From: Microcystis elabens FACHB-917
GTDB lineage: Bacteria > Cyanobacteriota > Cyanobacteriia > PCC-6307 > Cyanobiaceae
Direction of reading: 5' to 3'
Length of the DNA: 64,000 bases
Assembly (NCBI RefSeq): GCF_014698445.1
Contig: NZ_JACJSZ010000005.1
Span: 1 to 64,000 of the forward strand
This document shows, one piece after another, positions 1 to 9,143 of the stretch. The translations under genes were made by a program, and so were the position numbers. Every line of letters starts with the position of its first letter. The first letter of the stretch is position 1. A model generated the notes under the pieces. That model saw only the letters and a list, made by a program, of their open reading frames with translations, had not been told where the DNA came from and searched no databases.

Positions 1-158
1 ATGAAGGCGACGATGAAGCAGATGGTGGCGGCCAGCAGGGTGGGGATCATCAGCACACCGAACCAACCGACGTAGAGACGGTTGTTGGTGGAGGTGACCC
101 ACTCACAGAACTGGTTCCACACCGAAGCGCCGGAGCGCTGCTGGATTGTGGCGGTCAT
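1..158 (-). CDS. psbA: Photosystem II D1 protein, 5' end only
   Basis: The visible 52 codons encode the N-terminus of D1, the photosystem II reaction-centre subunit that carries the tyrosine Z, manganese and QB sites; those sites lie beyond the window edge. The peptide starts [20 protein letters not shown] and runs into the first membrane helix ([17 protein letters not shown]), the standard cyanobacterial D1 start. The ATG is at 158-156 on the minus strand, so the gene is 5'-complete and cut by the window at its 3' side. Residue 130, which separates D1:1 from D1:2 forms, is not visible. It is divergent from the radical SAM gene at 389. Identification is secure; the isoform is unknown. Confidence 0.97.
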   Translation of the reverse strand, partial: MTATIQQRSGASVWNQFCEWVTSTNNRLYVGWFGVLMIPTLLAATICFIVAF

Positions 159-388
159 GTGCGTAGAAGGAAGACATCAAGCCCTGACGCGGGTACGCCC
201 GAGCGGTGGAAGGAGACGGGGGCGGCTTCCCGCCCACCGCAGTACTGTAACAGTGTGTTGCGGAGTGTGAGGGCCGCCTTTATGAAGAAAAGCTTTGCTT
301 CCCGACGGCGCCGCCGCTGGGTCCCGCCCCCACCGGCGGCCCGGGGGCGCTTGTTAGCGTCCCGGCTCCCCCTCGAGCCGCGTCAGCC
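159..388 (-). promoter_or_regulatory. psbA leader and promoter region
   Basis: This 230-base gap separates divergent psbA and the radical SAM gene. On the minus strand TACAGT at 249-244, inside GTTACAGT (251-244), is a possible -10 element or a single HLR1-like half-site for the RpaB regulator; it would give a leader of roughly 75-80 bases. The same bases form the short palindrome ACTGTAACAGT (244-254). No convincing -35 box was seen. Assignment of a regulatory role is inference from position and motif likeness. Confidence 0.4.
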
Positions 389-1960
389 GTGAGCGATCAA
401 CGGGTGCTGCTGGTGCGGCTGCCCTGCAATCCGATCTTCCCGATCGGCCCGATCTACCTGGCCGATCACCTGCACAAGTGCTTTCCAGCACTGCCCCAGC
501 GGATCCTCGATCTGGCCGCCGTCCCCCTTCTGGATGTGCAGCGGGTGCTTCTGGAGGTGGTCGACCAGTTCCGGCCCACCCTGCTGGTGTTCTCCTGGCG
601 GGACATCCAGATCTATGCCCCTGTCGACGGCCGGGGCGGCAATCCACTGCAGAACTCCTTCGAGGTGTTCTATTCCGCCAATCCCCTCAAGCGCCTGCGG
701 GGGGCACTCGGCGGGCTGCGGTTGATGGGGTCCTACTACGGCGAGCTGTGGCGCAACCTTGGGCTGGTGCGACGGGGCCTGCGCCGCGCCCGCCGGCACA
801 ACCCCGGGGCCCGGGTGGTCATCGGCGGCGGGGCGGTGAGCGTCTTCTATGAGCAGCTGGGCCGCGGCCTGCCCACCGGCTCGGTGGTGTCGGTGGGGGA
901 GGGGGAGGGGCTGCTGGAGAAGCTGATCCGCGGCCAGTCGATCGAGGCGGAGCGCTGCTATGTGGTGGGCGAGGCGCCCCGTCCGGGCCTGATCCACGAG
1001 CAGCCGGCGGGTCTGGAGAAGAGCGCCTGCGACTACGCCTACATCGAAACGATCTGGCCCCAGCTGAACTGGTACCTCGAAGGCGGTGACTTCTACGTCG
1101 GCGTCCAGACCAAGCGGGGCTGCCCCCACAACTGCTGCTACTGCGTCTACACCGTGGTGGAGGGCAAGGCCGTGCGGATCAACCCGATCACCGAGGTGGT
1201 GCGGGAGATGCGCCAGCTCTACGACCGTGGCGTGCGTGGCTTCTGGTTCACCGATGCCCAGTTCATCCCGGCCCGTCGCTACATCGACGACGCCAAGGAA
1301 CTGCTGCGCGCCATTCAGGCGGAGGGCCTCACCGACATCCGCTGGGCCGCCTACATCCGCGCCGACAACCTCGATGCCGAGCTGGCCGAGCTGATGGTGG
1401 CCACGGGGATGAGTTATTTCGAGATCGGCATCACCTCGGGCTCCCAGGAGCTCGTGCGAAAGATGCGCATGGGCTACAACCTGCGCACGGTGCTGGACAA
1501 CTGCCGGCTGCTGGCGGCGGCCGGTTTCCGTGAGCACGTCTCCGTCAACTACTCGTTCAACGTCATCGATGAACGGCCTGAGACCATCCGCCAGACGATC
1601 GCCTACCACCGGGAACTGGAGCGCATCTTCGGTGCCGGGAACGTGGAGCCGGCCATCTTCTTCATCGGTCTTCAGCCCCACACCCATCTGGAGCAGTACG
1701 CCTTCGACCAGGGCATGCTCAGTCCCGGCTACGACCCGATGAGCCTGATGCCCTGGACGGCCCGCAAGCTGCTGTGGAACCCGGAACCGATGGGTCGGGT
1801 GTTCGGCCGGATCTGCCTGGAGGCCTTCGAGCGCAACCCGGCCGATTTCGGCCGGACCGTGATGGCCCTGCTCGAGCGGGAGTACGGCGTGGCTTCCCTG
1901 GAGGAGGCGCTGCGGGCGCCGGTGGAGGGGCGCCGGGCGCTGGCGACGGCTGTGCGGTGA
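389..1960 (+). CDS. Radical SAM protein next to psbA
   Basis: A 523-residue radical SAM enzyme. The iron-sulfur motif CPHNCCYC has cysteines at 245, 249 and 252 (CxxxCxxC). The first 200 residues resemble the B12-binding-like domain found in front of many such enzymes (IGGGAVSVFYEQLGRG near 145-160), and the SAM barrel fills about 240-450. The GTG start at 389 (GTGAGCGATCAA) begins MSDQRVLLVRLPCNPIFPIG, a sensible domain start. It is divergent from psbA, 230 bases apart. From memory, NCBI has a cyanobacterial family named 'photosystem II high light acclimation radical SAM protein' that fits the sequence type and this neighbourhood; I could not check it. The substrate is unknown. The radical SAM call is firm, the photosystem link is inferred. 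Confidence 0.9.
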   Translation: MSDQRVLLVRLPCNPIFPIGPIYLADHLHKCFPALPQRILDLAAVPLLDVQRVLLEVVDQFRPTLLVFSWRDIQIYAPVDGRGGNPLQNSFEVFYSANPLKRLRGALGGLRLMGSYYGELWRNLGLVRRGLRRARRHNPGARVVIGGGAVSVFYEQLGRGLPTGSVVSVGEGEGLLEKLIRGQSIEAERCYVVGEAPRPGLIHEQPAGLEKSACDYAYIETIWPQLNWYLEGGDFYVGVQTKRGCPHNCCYCVYTVVEGKAVRINPITEVVREMRQLYDRGVRGFWFTDAQFIPARRYIDDAKELLRAIQAEGLTDIRWAAYIRADNLDAELAELMVATGMSYFEIGITSGSQELVRKMRMGYNLRTVLDNCRLLAAAGFREHVSVNYSFNVIDERPETIRQTIAYHRELERIFGAGNVEPAIFFIGLQPHTHLEQYAFDQGMLSPGYDPMSLMPWTARKLLWNPEPMGRVFGRICLEAFERNPADFGRTVMALLEREYGVASLEEALRAPVEGRRALATAVR

Positions 1961-2040
1961 TTCCGCCCGCCGCTTGCATTTGATCCTTACAGCCTTAGCC
2001 AGCGCGCCTGTGAGTCGATCTGATCATTTGTGCTTATCTC

Positions 2041-3540
2041 GTGGCAACGGTCCTGCCGGAAGGGTGGGCCTCTGCTAGTTTTCGCGGTAGTCACCCACCC
2101 ACACTAGATCCAGTGGCTAATACAAACGTTTTTAATAGCACACAGTTGCGGAATGCCATCCAAATTGCTGGATCTGCTGATTCGGTCACGCTTCAAGGTG
2201 ACGCGTCCGCCATCTACTCCGTACTCACCCTTGCCAAACGAAGCAGTTTTGTCCCAAGAGCCACACCCCGCAGTGGCTATTTGGTTCAGGGTGATTCTTT
2301 CGATTTGGTCAATTCTCCAACTCTGAGTAACACACGTGTATATCAACAAAACGTGGATGGCGCTTTTTCTCCAGGAGCAATCCAAAATCTTACATTCAGT
2401 TACTCCACCGGCGGCCCTGTCGACGGCGGCGCCCTTCTCAGCGTTACCTCAGCTGCTGCCCGATCAATCGCTCTGAACAATGTCCGGTTCATAGGTAGCC
2501 ACAGGGGTTGGAATGGCAACGGCAACCTCTACATGTCGTTGCGCAGTTTCAACGCTGCAGCACCTCTCAATACATCATTGACCCTGACTGATGTCCTGGT
2601 CGCCCTCACCGGTCAGGCCAACTCTTTCAACGGAACAACCGGCGGCTCCGCCTTCCTGCACAGCTGGAATAACAACGGTGTCGTCAGCATCTCTGGCAGC
2701 ACCTTCAACGAAGCAGGTTACGCTAGCTCCTTCAACTTCCTGGCCTTCAGCTTAACTGCTGCTGGTAACTACACCCTTGTAAATAACACATTCCGGCGCA
2801 CCTCCAATGCAACGGTGCGGCCTGAAGGCAATCGCCTCGGTAGCGTCGTTGCCAACTTATCTGGTAACACGTTTCAGGATGGCTCGTACCTTGATCTCTA
2901 CGGCAATGTTGGGTCGGTAACCCTCAACAGCAATACGTTTTCCACGATCGCAGGCGGCTACGGCATCCGCGTGAGCGATCCCGTCACCGGCACGCCAACT
3001 CTTTCGGGAACCAACGTGTTCACAGGTGGTGGACTGGCTCTGAAGTTCGTTAAGGCCACTGCAGGTACCACCTCCCTCGCGGGGTCTGTCACTGTGAATG
3101 GCTCCAGCTTTTCCCGCCTTCTGGCAGGCGGCCAGGCTGCTGACGTTATCACGGGTACTGCAGCCAACGACTGGATCAGTGGCGATACCGGCAACGACAG
3201 CCTCACGGGTGGTATTGGCGACGATTCCTTCGTGTTCGCCACCACCCTCAATGCCGCCACCAATGTGGACACCATTACGGACTTCAAAGCATCGGGTTCT
3301 GGAACGGACAAGATCTTGTTGGCCAGTTCCGTGTTCACGGGTCTTGGCACCGGCACGTTGAATGCTTCAGATTTCGGTACCGCTGCACTGATCGGAACGG
3401 ATGTTGTTTACGACTCCTCCACAAAAGGCCTCTATTTCGCGGCAGGCGGAGCGGCCACATTGGCTGGCTACACCCTGTTCGCCACCCTTGGCGGCACATC
3501 CACCGTCACTCCGGCGAATACCGACTTCATCGTGTTCTGA
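2041..3540 (+). CDS. Secreted beta-helix protein with RTX repeats
   Basis: A 499-residue protein rich in Asn, Ser, Thr and Gly. Residues about 100-350 hold short repeating strands of the right-handed beta-helix type (for example VSISGSTFNEAG, YTLVNNTFRR, VTLNSNTFSTIAGG). A C-terminal calcium-binding RTX segment (GDTGNDSLTGGIGDDSF, then DTITDF) follows. There is no N-terminal signal peptide, which fits type I export using C-terminal RTX signals. GTG at 2041 opens the frame, but GTG at 2113, giving MANTNVFNSTQLRNAIQIAG, looks more like the start of related proteins; neither has a clear ribosome binding site. By eye the gene is less GC-rich than its neighbours, with many A/T-ending codons, which may mean transfer or relaxed codon selection. 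Substrate unknown; adhesin or polysaccharide binder or lyase are possible. Confidence 0.75.
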   Translation: MATVLPEGWASASFRGSHPPTLDPVANTNVFNSTQLRNAIQIAGSADSVTLQGDASAIYSVLTLAKRSSFVPRATPRSGYLVQGDSFDLVNSPTLSNTRVYQQNVDGAFSPGAIQNLTFSYSTGGPVDGGALLSVTSAAARSIALNNVRFIGSHRGWNGNGNLYMSLRSFNAAAPLNTSLTLTDVLVALTGQANSFNGTTGGSAFLHSWNNNGVVSISGSTFNEAGYASSFNFLAFSLTAAGNYTLVNNTFRRTSNATVRPEGNRLGSVVANLSGNTFQDGSYLDLYGNVGSVTLNSNTFSTIAGGYGIRVSDPVTGTPTLSGTNVFTGGGLALKFVKATAGTTSLAGSVTVNGSSFSRLLAGGQAADVITGTAANDWISGDTGNDSLTGGIGDDSFVFATTLNAATNVDTITDFKASGSGTDKILLASSVFTGLGTGTLNASDFGTAALIGTDVVYDSSTKGLYFAAGGAATLAGYTLFATLGGTSTVTPANTDFIVF

Positions 3541-3562
3541 AGCTGGGCGAGCCATCCGGGTC

Positions 3563-4381
3563 TCACCACCAACGGCGACGCACCCACAGGAGGGTCCCCA
3601 GCCCCAGACAGCCCACCGCTCCGCCGATAGGGTTGGGTTGCCCTTCTCCCGGACCTACCAGCCAGGGGGATGTCCATGGCTCCAGTTGCAGTAAGCCACC
3701 CTGCAGCGCGAACCAGCCCCCCACCAGTCCGCCGTGTAGTCCTACGGCTCCCCAGAGCACGCCGCCGTCGGCACGCCTCTGAAGAGCCAGCGCCAGACCC
3801 AGCATCACCAGTCCCCCCAGCAAGCCCACCGCACCGGCCACCGGCAGCCGATACCAGGGATGCACGAGGGCGAACACCACCGCCTGAACTCTCAGGGCCC
3901 GGTTGGCACCCAGGTGGAGGCCTAGTTCACCCTGTAACCAGCCTCGGAACAGCAGTTCTTCAGCAAAGCCTACCCCCGCCCCCAGGGCAAGGGCATTGGC
4001 GACGGCTCCACCGCTCAGCACCCCGGCCCAGCGGGCGTTTCCCGTGGTCAGCAGAACAACGCTCACCAGCCCCAACAGCAGCAGGGCCTTGAGCAGGCCG
4101 CGCACCAGGGCCCGCAGCACCGAAGGGGCCGGGGCCACAAGGCCGAGCTGTCGCCAGGGTTGATTGATCCCCATGGTCCGCTGCAGCCGTAGGGGGAGAG
4201 AGAGCAGCAGCAGCACCAGGGCCAGGCCGGCTCCGGCCAGATCCACCTGGTCACCCCGCCAGGGGGGGCGCACCAGGGCCAGGGGGCGACTGGCCAGCCA
4301 GCCGCCGAAATAGAGCAGTGGCACATAGAGCAGAGTCCCGACCCAGGTGGGCCTGTGGCTGCCGCCGCCTCCCGCCGACAC
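3563..4381 (-). CDS. CPBP-family intramembrane protease
   Basis: A 272-residue multi-spanning membrane protein of the CPBP (CAAX protease and bacteriocin-processing) family. It has the family motifs: EELLFRGWLQ with Glu141, Glu142 and Arg146, and FALVHP with His174, the residues that form the presumed metalloprotease site in the membrane. Hydrophobic segments lie before and after these. The GTG start at 4381-4379 directly follows the clpS stop codon (TGAGTG on the minus strand), so the two genes are probably translated together. The gene ends 22 bases from the convergent beta-helix gene. The substrate cannot be read from sequence; cyanobacterial members are otherwise little characterised. Confidence 0.88.
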   Translation of the reverse strand: MSAGGGGSHRPTWVGTLLYVPLLYFGGWLASRPLALVRPPWRGDQVDLAGAGLALVLLLLSLPLRLQRTMGINQPWRQLGLVAPAPSVLRALVRGLLKALLLLGLVSVVLLTTGNARWAGVLSGGAVANALALGAGVGFAEELLFRGWLQGELGLHLGANRALRVQAVVFALVHPWYRLPVAGAVGLLGGLVMLGLALALQRRADGGVLWGAVGLHGGLVGGWFALQGGLLQLEPWTSPWLVGPGEGQPNPIGGAVGCLGLGTLLWVRRRWW

Positions 4382-4738
4382 TCAGCTCTCCGGTTCGATC
4401 GTGCTGGTGAGGCCCTTGGCCTTGAGGGTTTCGCAGTAGAACTCCGCCGGCTCCAGATCGCAGACGATCACCAGTCCCACCCCCGTGTTGTGGGCCTCCA
4501 GCATCACAGCGATGGCATCCTGCTCGCTGAGGGAGGGCACCACCTGGCGCAGGGTGTTCACCACATACTCCATGCTGTTCACCGGATCGTTGTGAAGCAG
4601 CACCTTGTAGCGGGGTGAGGTCCTGCGCACCCGCTCCGGCGCCTTTTCGATCACGGCCGCCCCGCCTGGCGATCGGGAGGGCGTTTCGGTGGCCACCGGG
4701 ATGGTGGAGGTGGCGAAGGGCGGGATGGTCATGGGCAT
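4382..4738 (-). CDS. clpS: ATP-dependent Clp protease adaptor ClpS
   Basis: A 118-residue adaptor that delivers N-degron substrates to the ClpAP/ClpCP protease. The conserved core is present: YKVLLHNDPVNSMEYVVNTL around residue 44, with the HND triplet of the substrate pocket, then VMLEAHNTGVGLV. The first 40 residues are a flexible Pro/Thr/Ser-rich extension. The start is the first ATG of MPMTIPPFAT at 4738; ATG two codons later is an alternative. It sits 29 bases downstream of the dapL stop and is immediately followed by the CPBP protease gene, forming a small proteolysis operon. Confidence 0.93.
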   Translation of the reverse strand: MPMTIPPFATSTIPVATETPSRSPGGAAVIEKAPERVRRTSPRYKVLLHNDPVNSMEYVVNTLRQVVPSLSEQDAIAVMLEAHNTGVGLVIVCDLEPAEFYCETLKAKGLTSTIEPES

Positions 4739-4767
4739 GGCCGCTCCGGTCCTGACAGGGCCCAACT

Positions 4768-5994
4768 CTAAAGAGCCCGGATCCGGCGCATCGCCTCCTC
4801 CACGTTGGCGCGGGAGTTGAAGGCGGAGAGACGGAAATAGCCCTCGCCCGCCGCGCCGAAGCCGCTGCCGGGGGTGCCCACCACATGGGCCTGGCCCAGC
4901 AGGTGGTCGAAGAAGCCCCAGGAATCCAGACCGTCGGGGGTCCTGATCCACACGTAGGGGGCCTGCTGGCCCCCGAACACCTGCAGGCCGGCGGCCTCCA
5001 GTTCGCGGCGGATGATGGCGGCGTTCTCCATGTAGAAGCGGATCAGGGCCCGCACCTGCTCCTGGCCCTCCGGGGAGTACACGGCCTCGGCGCCCCGCTG
5101 CACGATGTAGCTCACCCCGTTGAACTTGGTGCTCTGGCGCCGGTTCCACAGCCCCCACAGCTCCACCGGTTCGCCGCTGGCCGTGGTGCCGGTGAGTTCC
5201 CGGGGCACCACCGTGAAGGCGCAGCGGGTGCCGGTGAAGCCGGCGTTCTTGGAGAAGGAGCGGAACTCGATCGCGCAGCGCCGTGCCCCCTCGATCTCGT
5301 AGATGGAGTGGGGCAGCTCCGGATCGGAGATGAACGCCTCGTAGGCGGCGTCGAAGAGGATCAGAGCGTCGTTGGCCAGGGCGTAGTCGATCCATTGCTT
5401 CAGCTGCTCCCGGGTGGCGACCGCGCCGGTGGGGTTGTTGGGGAAGCACAGGTAGATGAGGTCCACCGGCTGCTCCGGCAGGGGGGCCACGAAGCCGTTG
5501 GCCGCCGTGATCGGCAGGTAGGTGAGCCCCCCGTAGCGCCCGCCCGCATCGGCGTCGCCGGTGCGGCCCGCCATCACGTTGCTGTCGACGTACACCGGAT
5601 AGACCGGATCGGTGACGGCGATGCGGTTGCCGGCCCCGAGGATGTCGAGGATGTTGCTGCTGTCGCACTTGGAGCCGTCGGAGACGAAGATCTCCTCGGC
5701 GCTCACCTCGCAGCCCCGGGCATGGAAGTCGTGGCGGGCGATCGCCTCCCGCAGCCACAGGTAGCCCTGCTCGGGCCCATAGCCGTGGAAGCCCTCCCGG
5801 GTGCCCATGGCCTCGATCGCCTGCTGCATCGCCTCCCGGCAGGCCGCCGGCAGGGGCTCGGTCACGTCGCCGATGCCCAGGCGGATCACGGCCGCCTCGG
5901 GATGGGCCTCGGTGAACGCCTTGACGCGCCTGGCGATCTCGGGGAACAGGTAGCCCGCCTTGAGCCGGAGGTAGCTGTCGTTGACCTGGACCAT
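4768..5994 (-). CDS. dapL: LL-diaminopimelate aminotransferase
   Basis: A 408-residue fold-type I PLP aminotransferase that converts tetrahydrodipicolinate to LL-diaminopimelate in one step, the lysine and peptidoglycan route used by cyanobacteria, plants and Chlamydia. The PLP lysine is Lys249 in [19 protein letters not shown] (184-190) and FDAAYEAF (214-221) are the usual cofactor-binding segments. Length and N-terminus ([20 protein letters not shown]) match the family. The start at 5994 lies close to the divergent radical SAM gene, so the promoter must be within or next to that gene's 5' end. clpS follows on the same strand. Confidence 0.97.
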   Translation of the reverse strand: MVQVNDSYLRLKAGYLFPEIARRVKAFTEAHPEAAVIRLGIGDVTEPLPAACREAMQQAIEAMGTREGFHGYGPEQGYLWLREAIARHDFHARGCEVSAEEIFVSDGSKCDSSNILDILGAGNRIAVTDPVYPVYVDSNVMAGRTGDADAGGRYGGLTYLPITAANGFVAPLPEQPVDLIYLCFPNNPTGAVATREQLKQWIDYALANDALILFDAAYEAFISDPELPHSIYEIEGARRCAIEFRSFSKNAGFTGTRCAFTVVPRELTGTTASGEPVELWGLWNRRQSTKFNGVSYIVQRGAEAVYSPEGQEQVRALIRFYMENAAIIRRELEAAGLQVFGGQQAPYVWIRTPDGLDSWGFFDHLLGQAHVVGTPGSGFGAAGEGYFRLSAFNSRANVEEAMRRIRAL

Positions 5995-6094
5995 GGGTGG
6001 GAAGCGGAAGGCGGGGCGGCGGAGCCAGGCGGCATCTTCCTATGGCGCGGGCCGGCCTGCCTACGATCGGGTTCCCAGCCCGCCGGTCGCCGCC

Positions 6095-8767
6095 GTGCCC
6101 TTCGTCGCCGCCGCTGCCGCTGTCGCCGCCACCGACGCTCCCGTCGCCTTCGCCGAGCTGGTCGACGACGGCATCGCCCGGCCCGCCCGGTATCTCGGCA
6201 ACGAGCGGGGGGTGGAGCCCCGCGACTGGTCGGCGGCCCGCGTGCGCTGGGCGCTCACCTATCCGGAGGTCTACGAGGTCGGCGCCAGCAACCTCGGCCA
6301 CGTGCTGCTCTACGCGATCCTCAACGCCGTTCCGGGCCAGCTCTGCGACCGGGCCTACCTGCCGGCTCCCGATCTGGCGGCCCGGCTGCGGCAGCGGGGG
6401 GCGCCCCTGTTCGCGGTGGAAAGCCACCGGCCCCTGACCGCCTTCGACATCCTCGGCTTCAGCCTGAGCTACGAGCTCGGCGGCACCAACATCCTCGAGA
6501 TGCTGGATCTGGCCGGCATCCCGATCCGGGCCGCCGACCGGGGCGACCTGCCCCTGAGCGATCCGGCGGCGCCGCCGCTGATCTTCGCCGGCGGCCCCAC
6601 CGCCACGGGCAATCCCGAGCCCTTCGCCCCCTTCTTCGATTTCCTCGCCCTGGGGGACGGGGAGGAACTGCTGCCCGAGATCGGCCTGGTGGTGGCCGAG
6701 GGGCGGGCCGCTGGCCTGGGCCGCCGGGCCCTGCTGCGCGACCTGGCCGAGGTGCCCGGTGTGTATGTGCCCTCCCTCTACGCCCCCGGCCCCGACGGGG
6801 TGAGCCTGCGGCCGCTGGAGCCTGGCCTGGCGCCCCGCATCCAGCGGCGCACCGCCACCCCCATGCCCCACTACGCCATGGGGCTGGTGCCCCACATCGA
6901 GACGGTCCACGACCGGCTCACCGTCGAGATCCGCCGGGGCTGCACCCGCGGCTGCCGCTTCTGCCAGCCGGGCATGCTCACCCGTCCGGCCCGGGACGTG
7001 GAGCCCGAGGCGGTCATCGAGGCGGTGGAGGAGGGCATGCTCCGCACCGGCTACAGCGACTTCTCGCTGCTGTCGCTCAGCTGCAGCGATTACCTCTCCC
7101 TGCCGGCGGTGGGGGTGGAGCTGCGCAATCGGCTGGCGGAGCACAACGTCAGCCTCACCCTGCCCAGCCAGCGGGTCGACCGCTTCGATGATTCCATCGC
7201 CCACATCCTCGGCGGCACCCGCCGGGCCGGGCTCACCTTCGCCCCCGAGGCCGGCACCCAGCGCCTGCGGGACATCGTCAACAAGGGCCTCACCGATGCG
7301 GAGCTGCTGCGCGGCATCCGCACCGCCATGGAGAACGGCTACAGCCGCGTGAAGCTCTATTTCATGATCGGTCTGCCGGGCGAGACCGACGCCGACGTGC
7401 TGGGCATCGTCGACACCTGCCGGAGGCTCCAGCAGCAGTGCCGTGACCTGGGCCGGCTGCAGCTCAACCTGACGATCAGCAACTTCACCCCCAAGCCCCA
7501 CACGCCGTTCCAGTGGCACAGCGTGTCGACGGCGGAGTTCCGGCGTCGCCAGCAACTGCTGCGCGACGCCCTGCGGCCCCTGCGGGGCATCAAGACCAAC
7601 ACCACGGATGTGCGCCTGTCGGCGGTAGAGGACTTCGTCGGCCGCGGCGACCGGCGTCTGGCGCCGGTGATCGAAGCGGCCTGGCGGGCCGGCGCCGGGC
7701 TGGATGCCTGGTTCGAATCCGCCGACCGCAGTCATGCGGCCTGGACCGGCGCCATCGAGGCCGCCGGCCTGGAGGGCTCTTACCGGGCCCTGGAGATGGG
7801 CACATGGAGAGCGGCGGCGGCCTTCGCCACCGGCGACCTGGAGGCCTTCTGCCGCCAGCCCCTGCCCTGGGACCACATCGATTCCGGGGTCGACAAGGCC
7901 TGGCTGGCGGAGGATCTGCGCAGGGCCCTGGCCGCCGCCGTGGTGCCGGACTGCTCCTTCGAGGGCTGCAGCAGCTGCGGGGTCTGCGGTCCGGAGCTGG
8001 GCCACAACGTGGTGATTCCGCCGTCACCGGTGCCGCCGCCGCTGCCGCCGCGGGCGCCGGCCAGCGAGCGGGTGTGCCGGCTGCGCTTCGCCTTCGCCAA
8101 GACCGGCTCCCTGGCCCTGATCAGCCATCTCGACACCCTGCGGCTGCTTGAGCGGGCCCTGCGCCGCAGCGCCCTGCCGGTGAGCTTCACGGGCGGTTTC
8201 CATCCCCTGCCGCGGCTGCAGATGGCGCTGCCCCTGCCCCTGGGGGTGGAGGGCCTGCACGAATGGCTCGACCTGGACTTCGCCGCCCCGGTCGACCCCG
8301 AGACGGCCCTCCGGCGCCTGCAGGAGGAACTCAGCGACGAATTCAGGTTGCTCTCGGTCCGGGCCGTGCCCCTGGCGACCCCCGGCCTGGCCCAGCAGAT
8401 CCGTTCCGCCCAGTGGCGGTTCACCCTGCGGCCGGCCACCGATCGGGCGTCACTGACCACGGATCGCTGGAGCGCGGCGGTCGAGGCGCTGCTGGATGCC
8501 ACCACCCTTCCGTGGCACGACCAGGACAAGAAGGGGCGCCCGAGGGAGCGGGAGTGTCGCCCCTACCTGCTCGACCTGCGCCTGTTGCCCCCCGGGGGCC
8601 CGTCTCCGGCGGGGGCCGGCCGGGTGCTGGATCTGGAGGCCGCCGTGGATCCGCAGGGCCGCAGCCTGCGACCGGAGCATCTGCGCCACTGGCTGAGCAC
8701 CGGCCTCGGCCAGCCGCTGGTGCTAGCAGCGGTTCAGCGCCGTTGCCTTCGGCTGGACGCATGCTAG
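6095..8767 (+). CDS. TIGR03960-type radical SAM/DUF2344 fusion protein
   Basis: About 890 residues from GTG 6095. The N-terminal part (starting near FAELVDDGIARPARYLGNE) is a radical SAM protein of the uncharacterised TIGR03960 type, with CTRGCRFC (CxxxCxxC) encoded near 6951-6973. A cysteine-rich linker (FEGCSSCGVCGPELGHN, about 7960-8010) joins it to a C-terminal DUF2344 domain (LRFAFAKTGSLALISHLDTL), which other bacteria encode separately. The frame is open upstream to an ATG at 5993, but residues before 6095 are low-complexity and unlike the family, and would overlap dapL's start; I therefore prefer GTG 6095. Function is unknown; a tRNA or ribosome modification role has been guessed because the DUF2344 partner often lies beside rne, as here. 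Confidence 0.88.
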   Translation: MPFVAAAAAVAATDAPVAFAELVDDGIARPARYLGNERGVEPRDWSAARVRWALTYPEVYEVGASNLGHVLLYAILNAVPGQLCDRAYLPAPDLAARLRQRGAPLFAVESHRPLTAFDILGFSLSYELGGTNILEMLDLAGIPIRAADRGDLPLSDPAAPPLIFAGGPTATGNPEPFAPFFDFLALGDGEELLPEIGLVVAEGRAAGLGRRALLRDLAEVPGVYVPSLYAPGPDGVSLRPLEPGLAPRIQRRTATPMPHYAMGLVPHIETVHDRLTVEIRRGCTRGCRFCQPGMLTRPARDVEPEAVIEAVEEGMLRTGYSDFSLLSLSCSDYLSLPAVGVELRNRLAEHNVSLTLPSQRVDRFDDSIAHILGGTRRAGLTFAPEAGTQRLRDIVNKGLTDAELLRGIRTAMENGYSRVKLYFMIGLPGETDADVLGIVDTCRRLQQQCRDLGRLQLNLTISNFTPKPHTPFQWHSVSTAEFRRRQQLLRDALRPLRGIKTNTTDVRLSAVEDFVGRGDRRLAPVIEAAWRAGAGLDAWFESADRSHAAWTGAIEAAGLEGSYRALEMGTWRAAAAFATGDLEAFCRQPLPWDHIDSGVDKAWLAEDLRRALAAAVVPDCSFEGCSSCGVCGPELGHNVVIPPSPVPPPLPPRAPASERVCRLRFAFAKTGSLALISHLDTLRLLERALRRSALPVSFTGGFHPLPRLQMALPLPLGVEGLHEWLDLDFAAPVDPETALRRLQEELSDEFRLLSVRAVPLATPGLAQQIRSAQWRFTLRPATDRASLTTDRWSAAVEALLDATTLPWHDQDKKGRPRERECRPYLLDLRLLPPGGPSPAGAGRVLDLEAAVDPQGRSLRPEHLRHWLSTGLGQPLVLAAVQRRCLRLDAC

Positions 8768-9143
8768 GTTCGCTCCAGACGGAGACAGGAACCGCAGGGC
8801 TCCCTCCCTTCTTCCTCCTCCGACCAGACGCTTCTGCATCAGGGACGCTTTCTAGAAGCTCCTCGCTAAAAGCGCTATTCCAGTCAAACCTGCTTGGTTC
8901 GGTCCTCGTTGCTCTGCATCGGGAAGGATGTCATTCCTTCCGTCACGCTGCCGGCCCGACGACGTCGCTGTTTCCATCCTGTTCCCCTGGTTTCAAGGCG
9001 ACAAACCAGGCAATCACCCGAAACCCTTGTTCCCAGGGTCCAGCCTGATCCCCCCCAGTGGCTGAGCGGCCACCAAGGCCGCCGTCCGATTCCTTCCTCC
9101 ACCTGCCCCCCGGCAGGGCTCCACTGAGCCCACCATCTCTTCC
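8768..9143 (+). promoter_or_regulatory. Long hairpin-rich leader region of rne
   Basis: This 376-base gap contains no gene. Four perfect hairpins lie in its second half: 8922-8928 with 8935-8941 (7 bp); CCTGGTTT 8986-8993 with 9003-9010 (8 bp); GCGGCC 9066-9071 with 9077-9082 (loop ACCAA); and CCTGCC 9102-9107 with 9112-9117 (loop CCCC), 26 bases before the rne ATG. The last one could mask the ribosome binding region. RNase E in cyanobacteria and enterobacteria is known to limit its own expression by cleaving its leader RNA; applying that here is inference. The transcription start was not located. Confidence 0.55.

Noticed and set aside
4382-8005. A 1207-codon open frame on the minus strand across dapL and the radical SAM gene
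   Set aside because: Most of it is antisense to clearly recognisable genes; only its last part, clpS, is real. Long antisense frames are common in GC-rich DNA.
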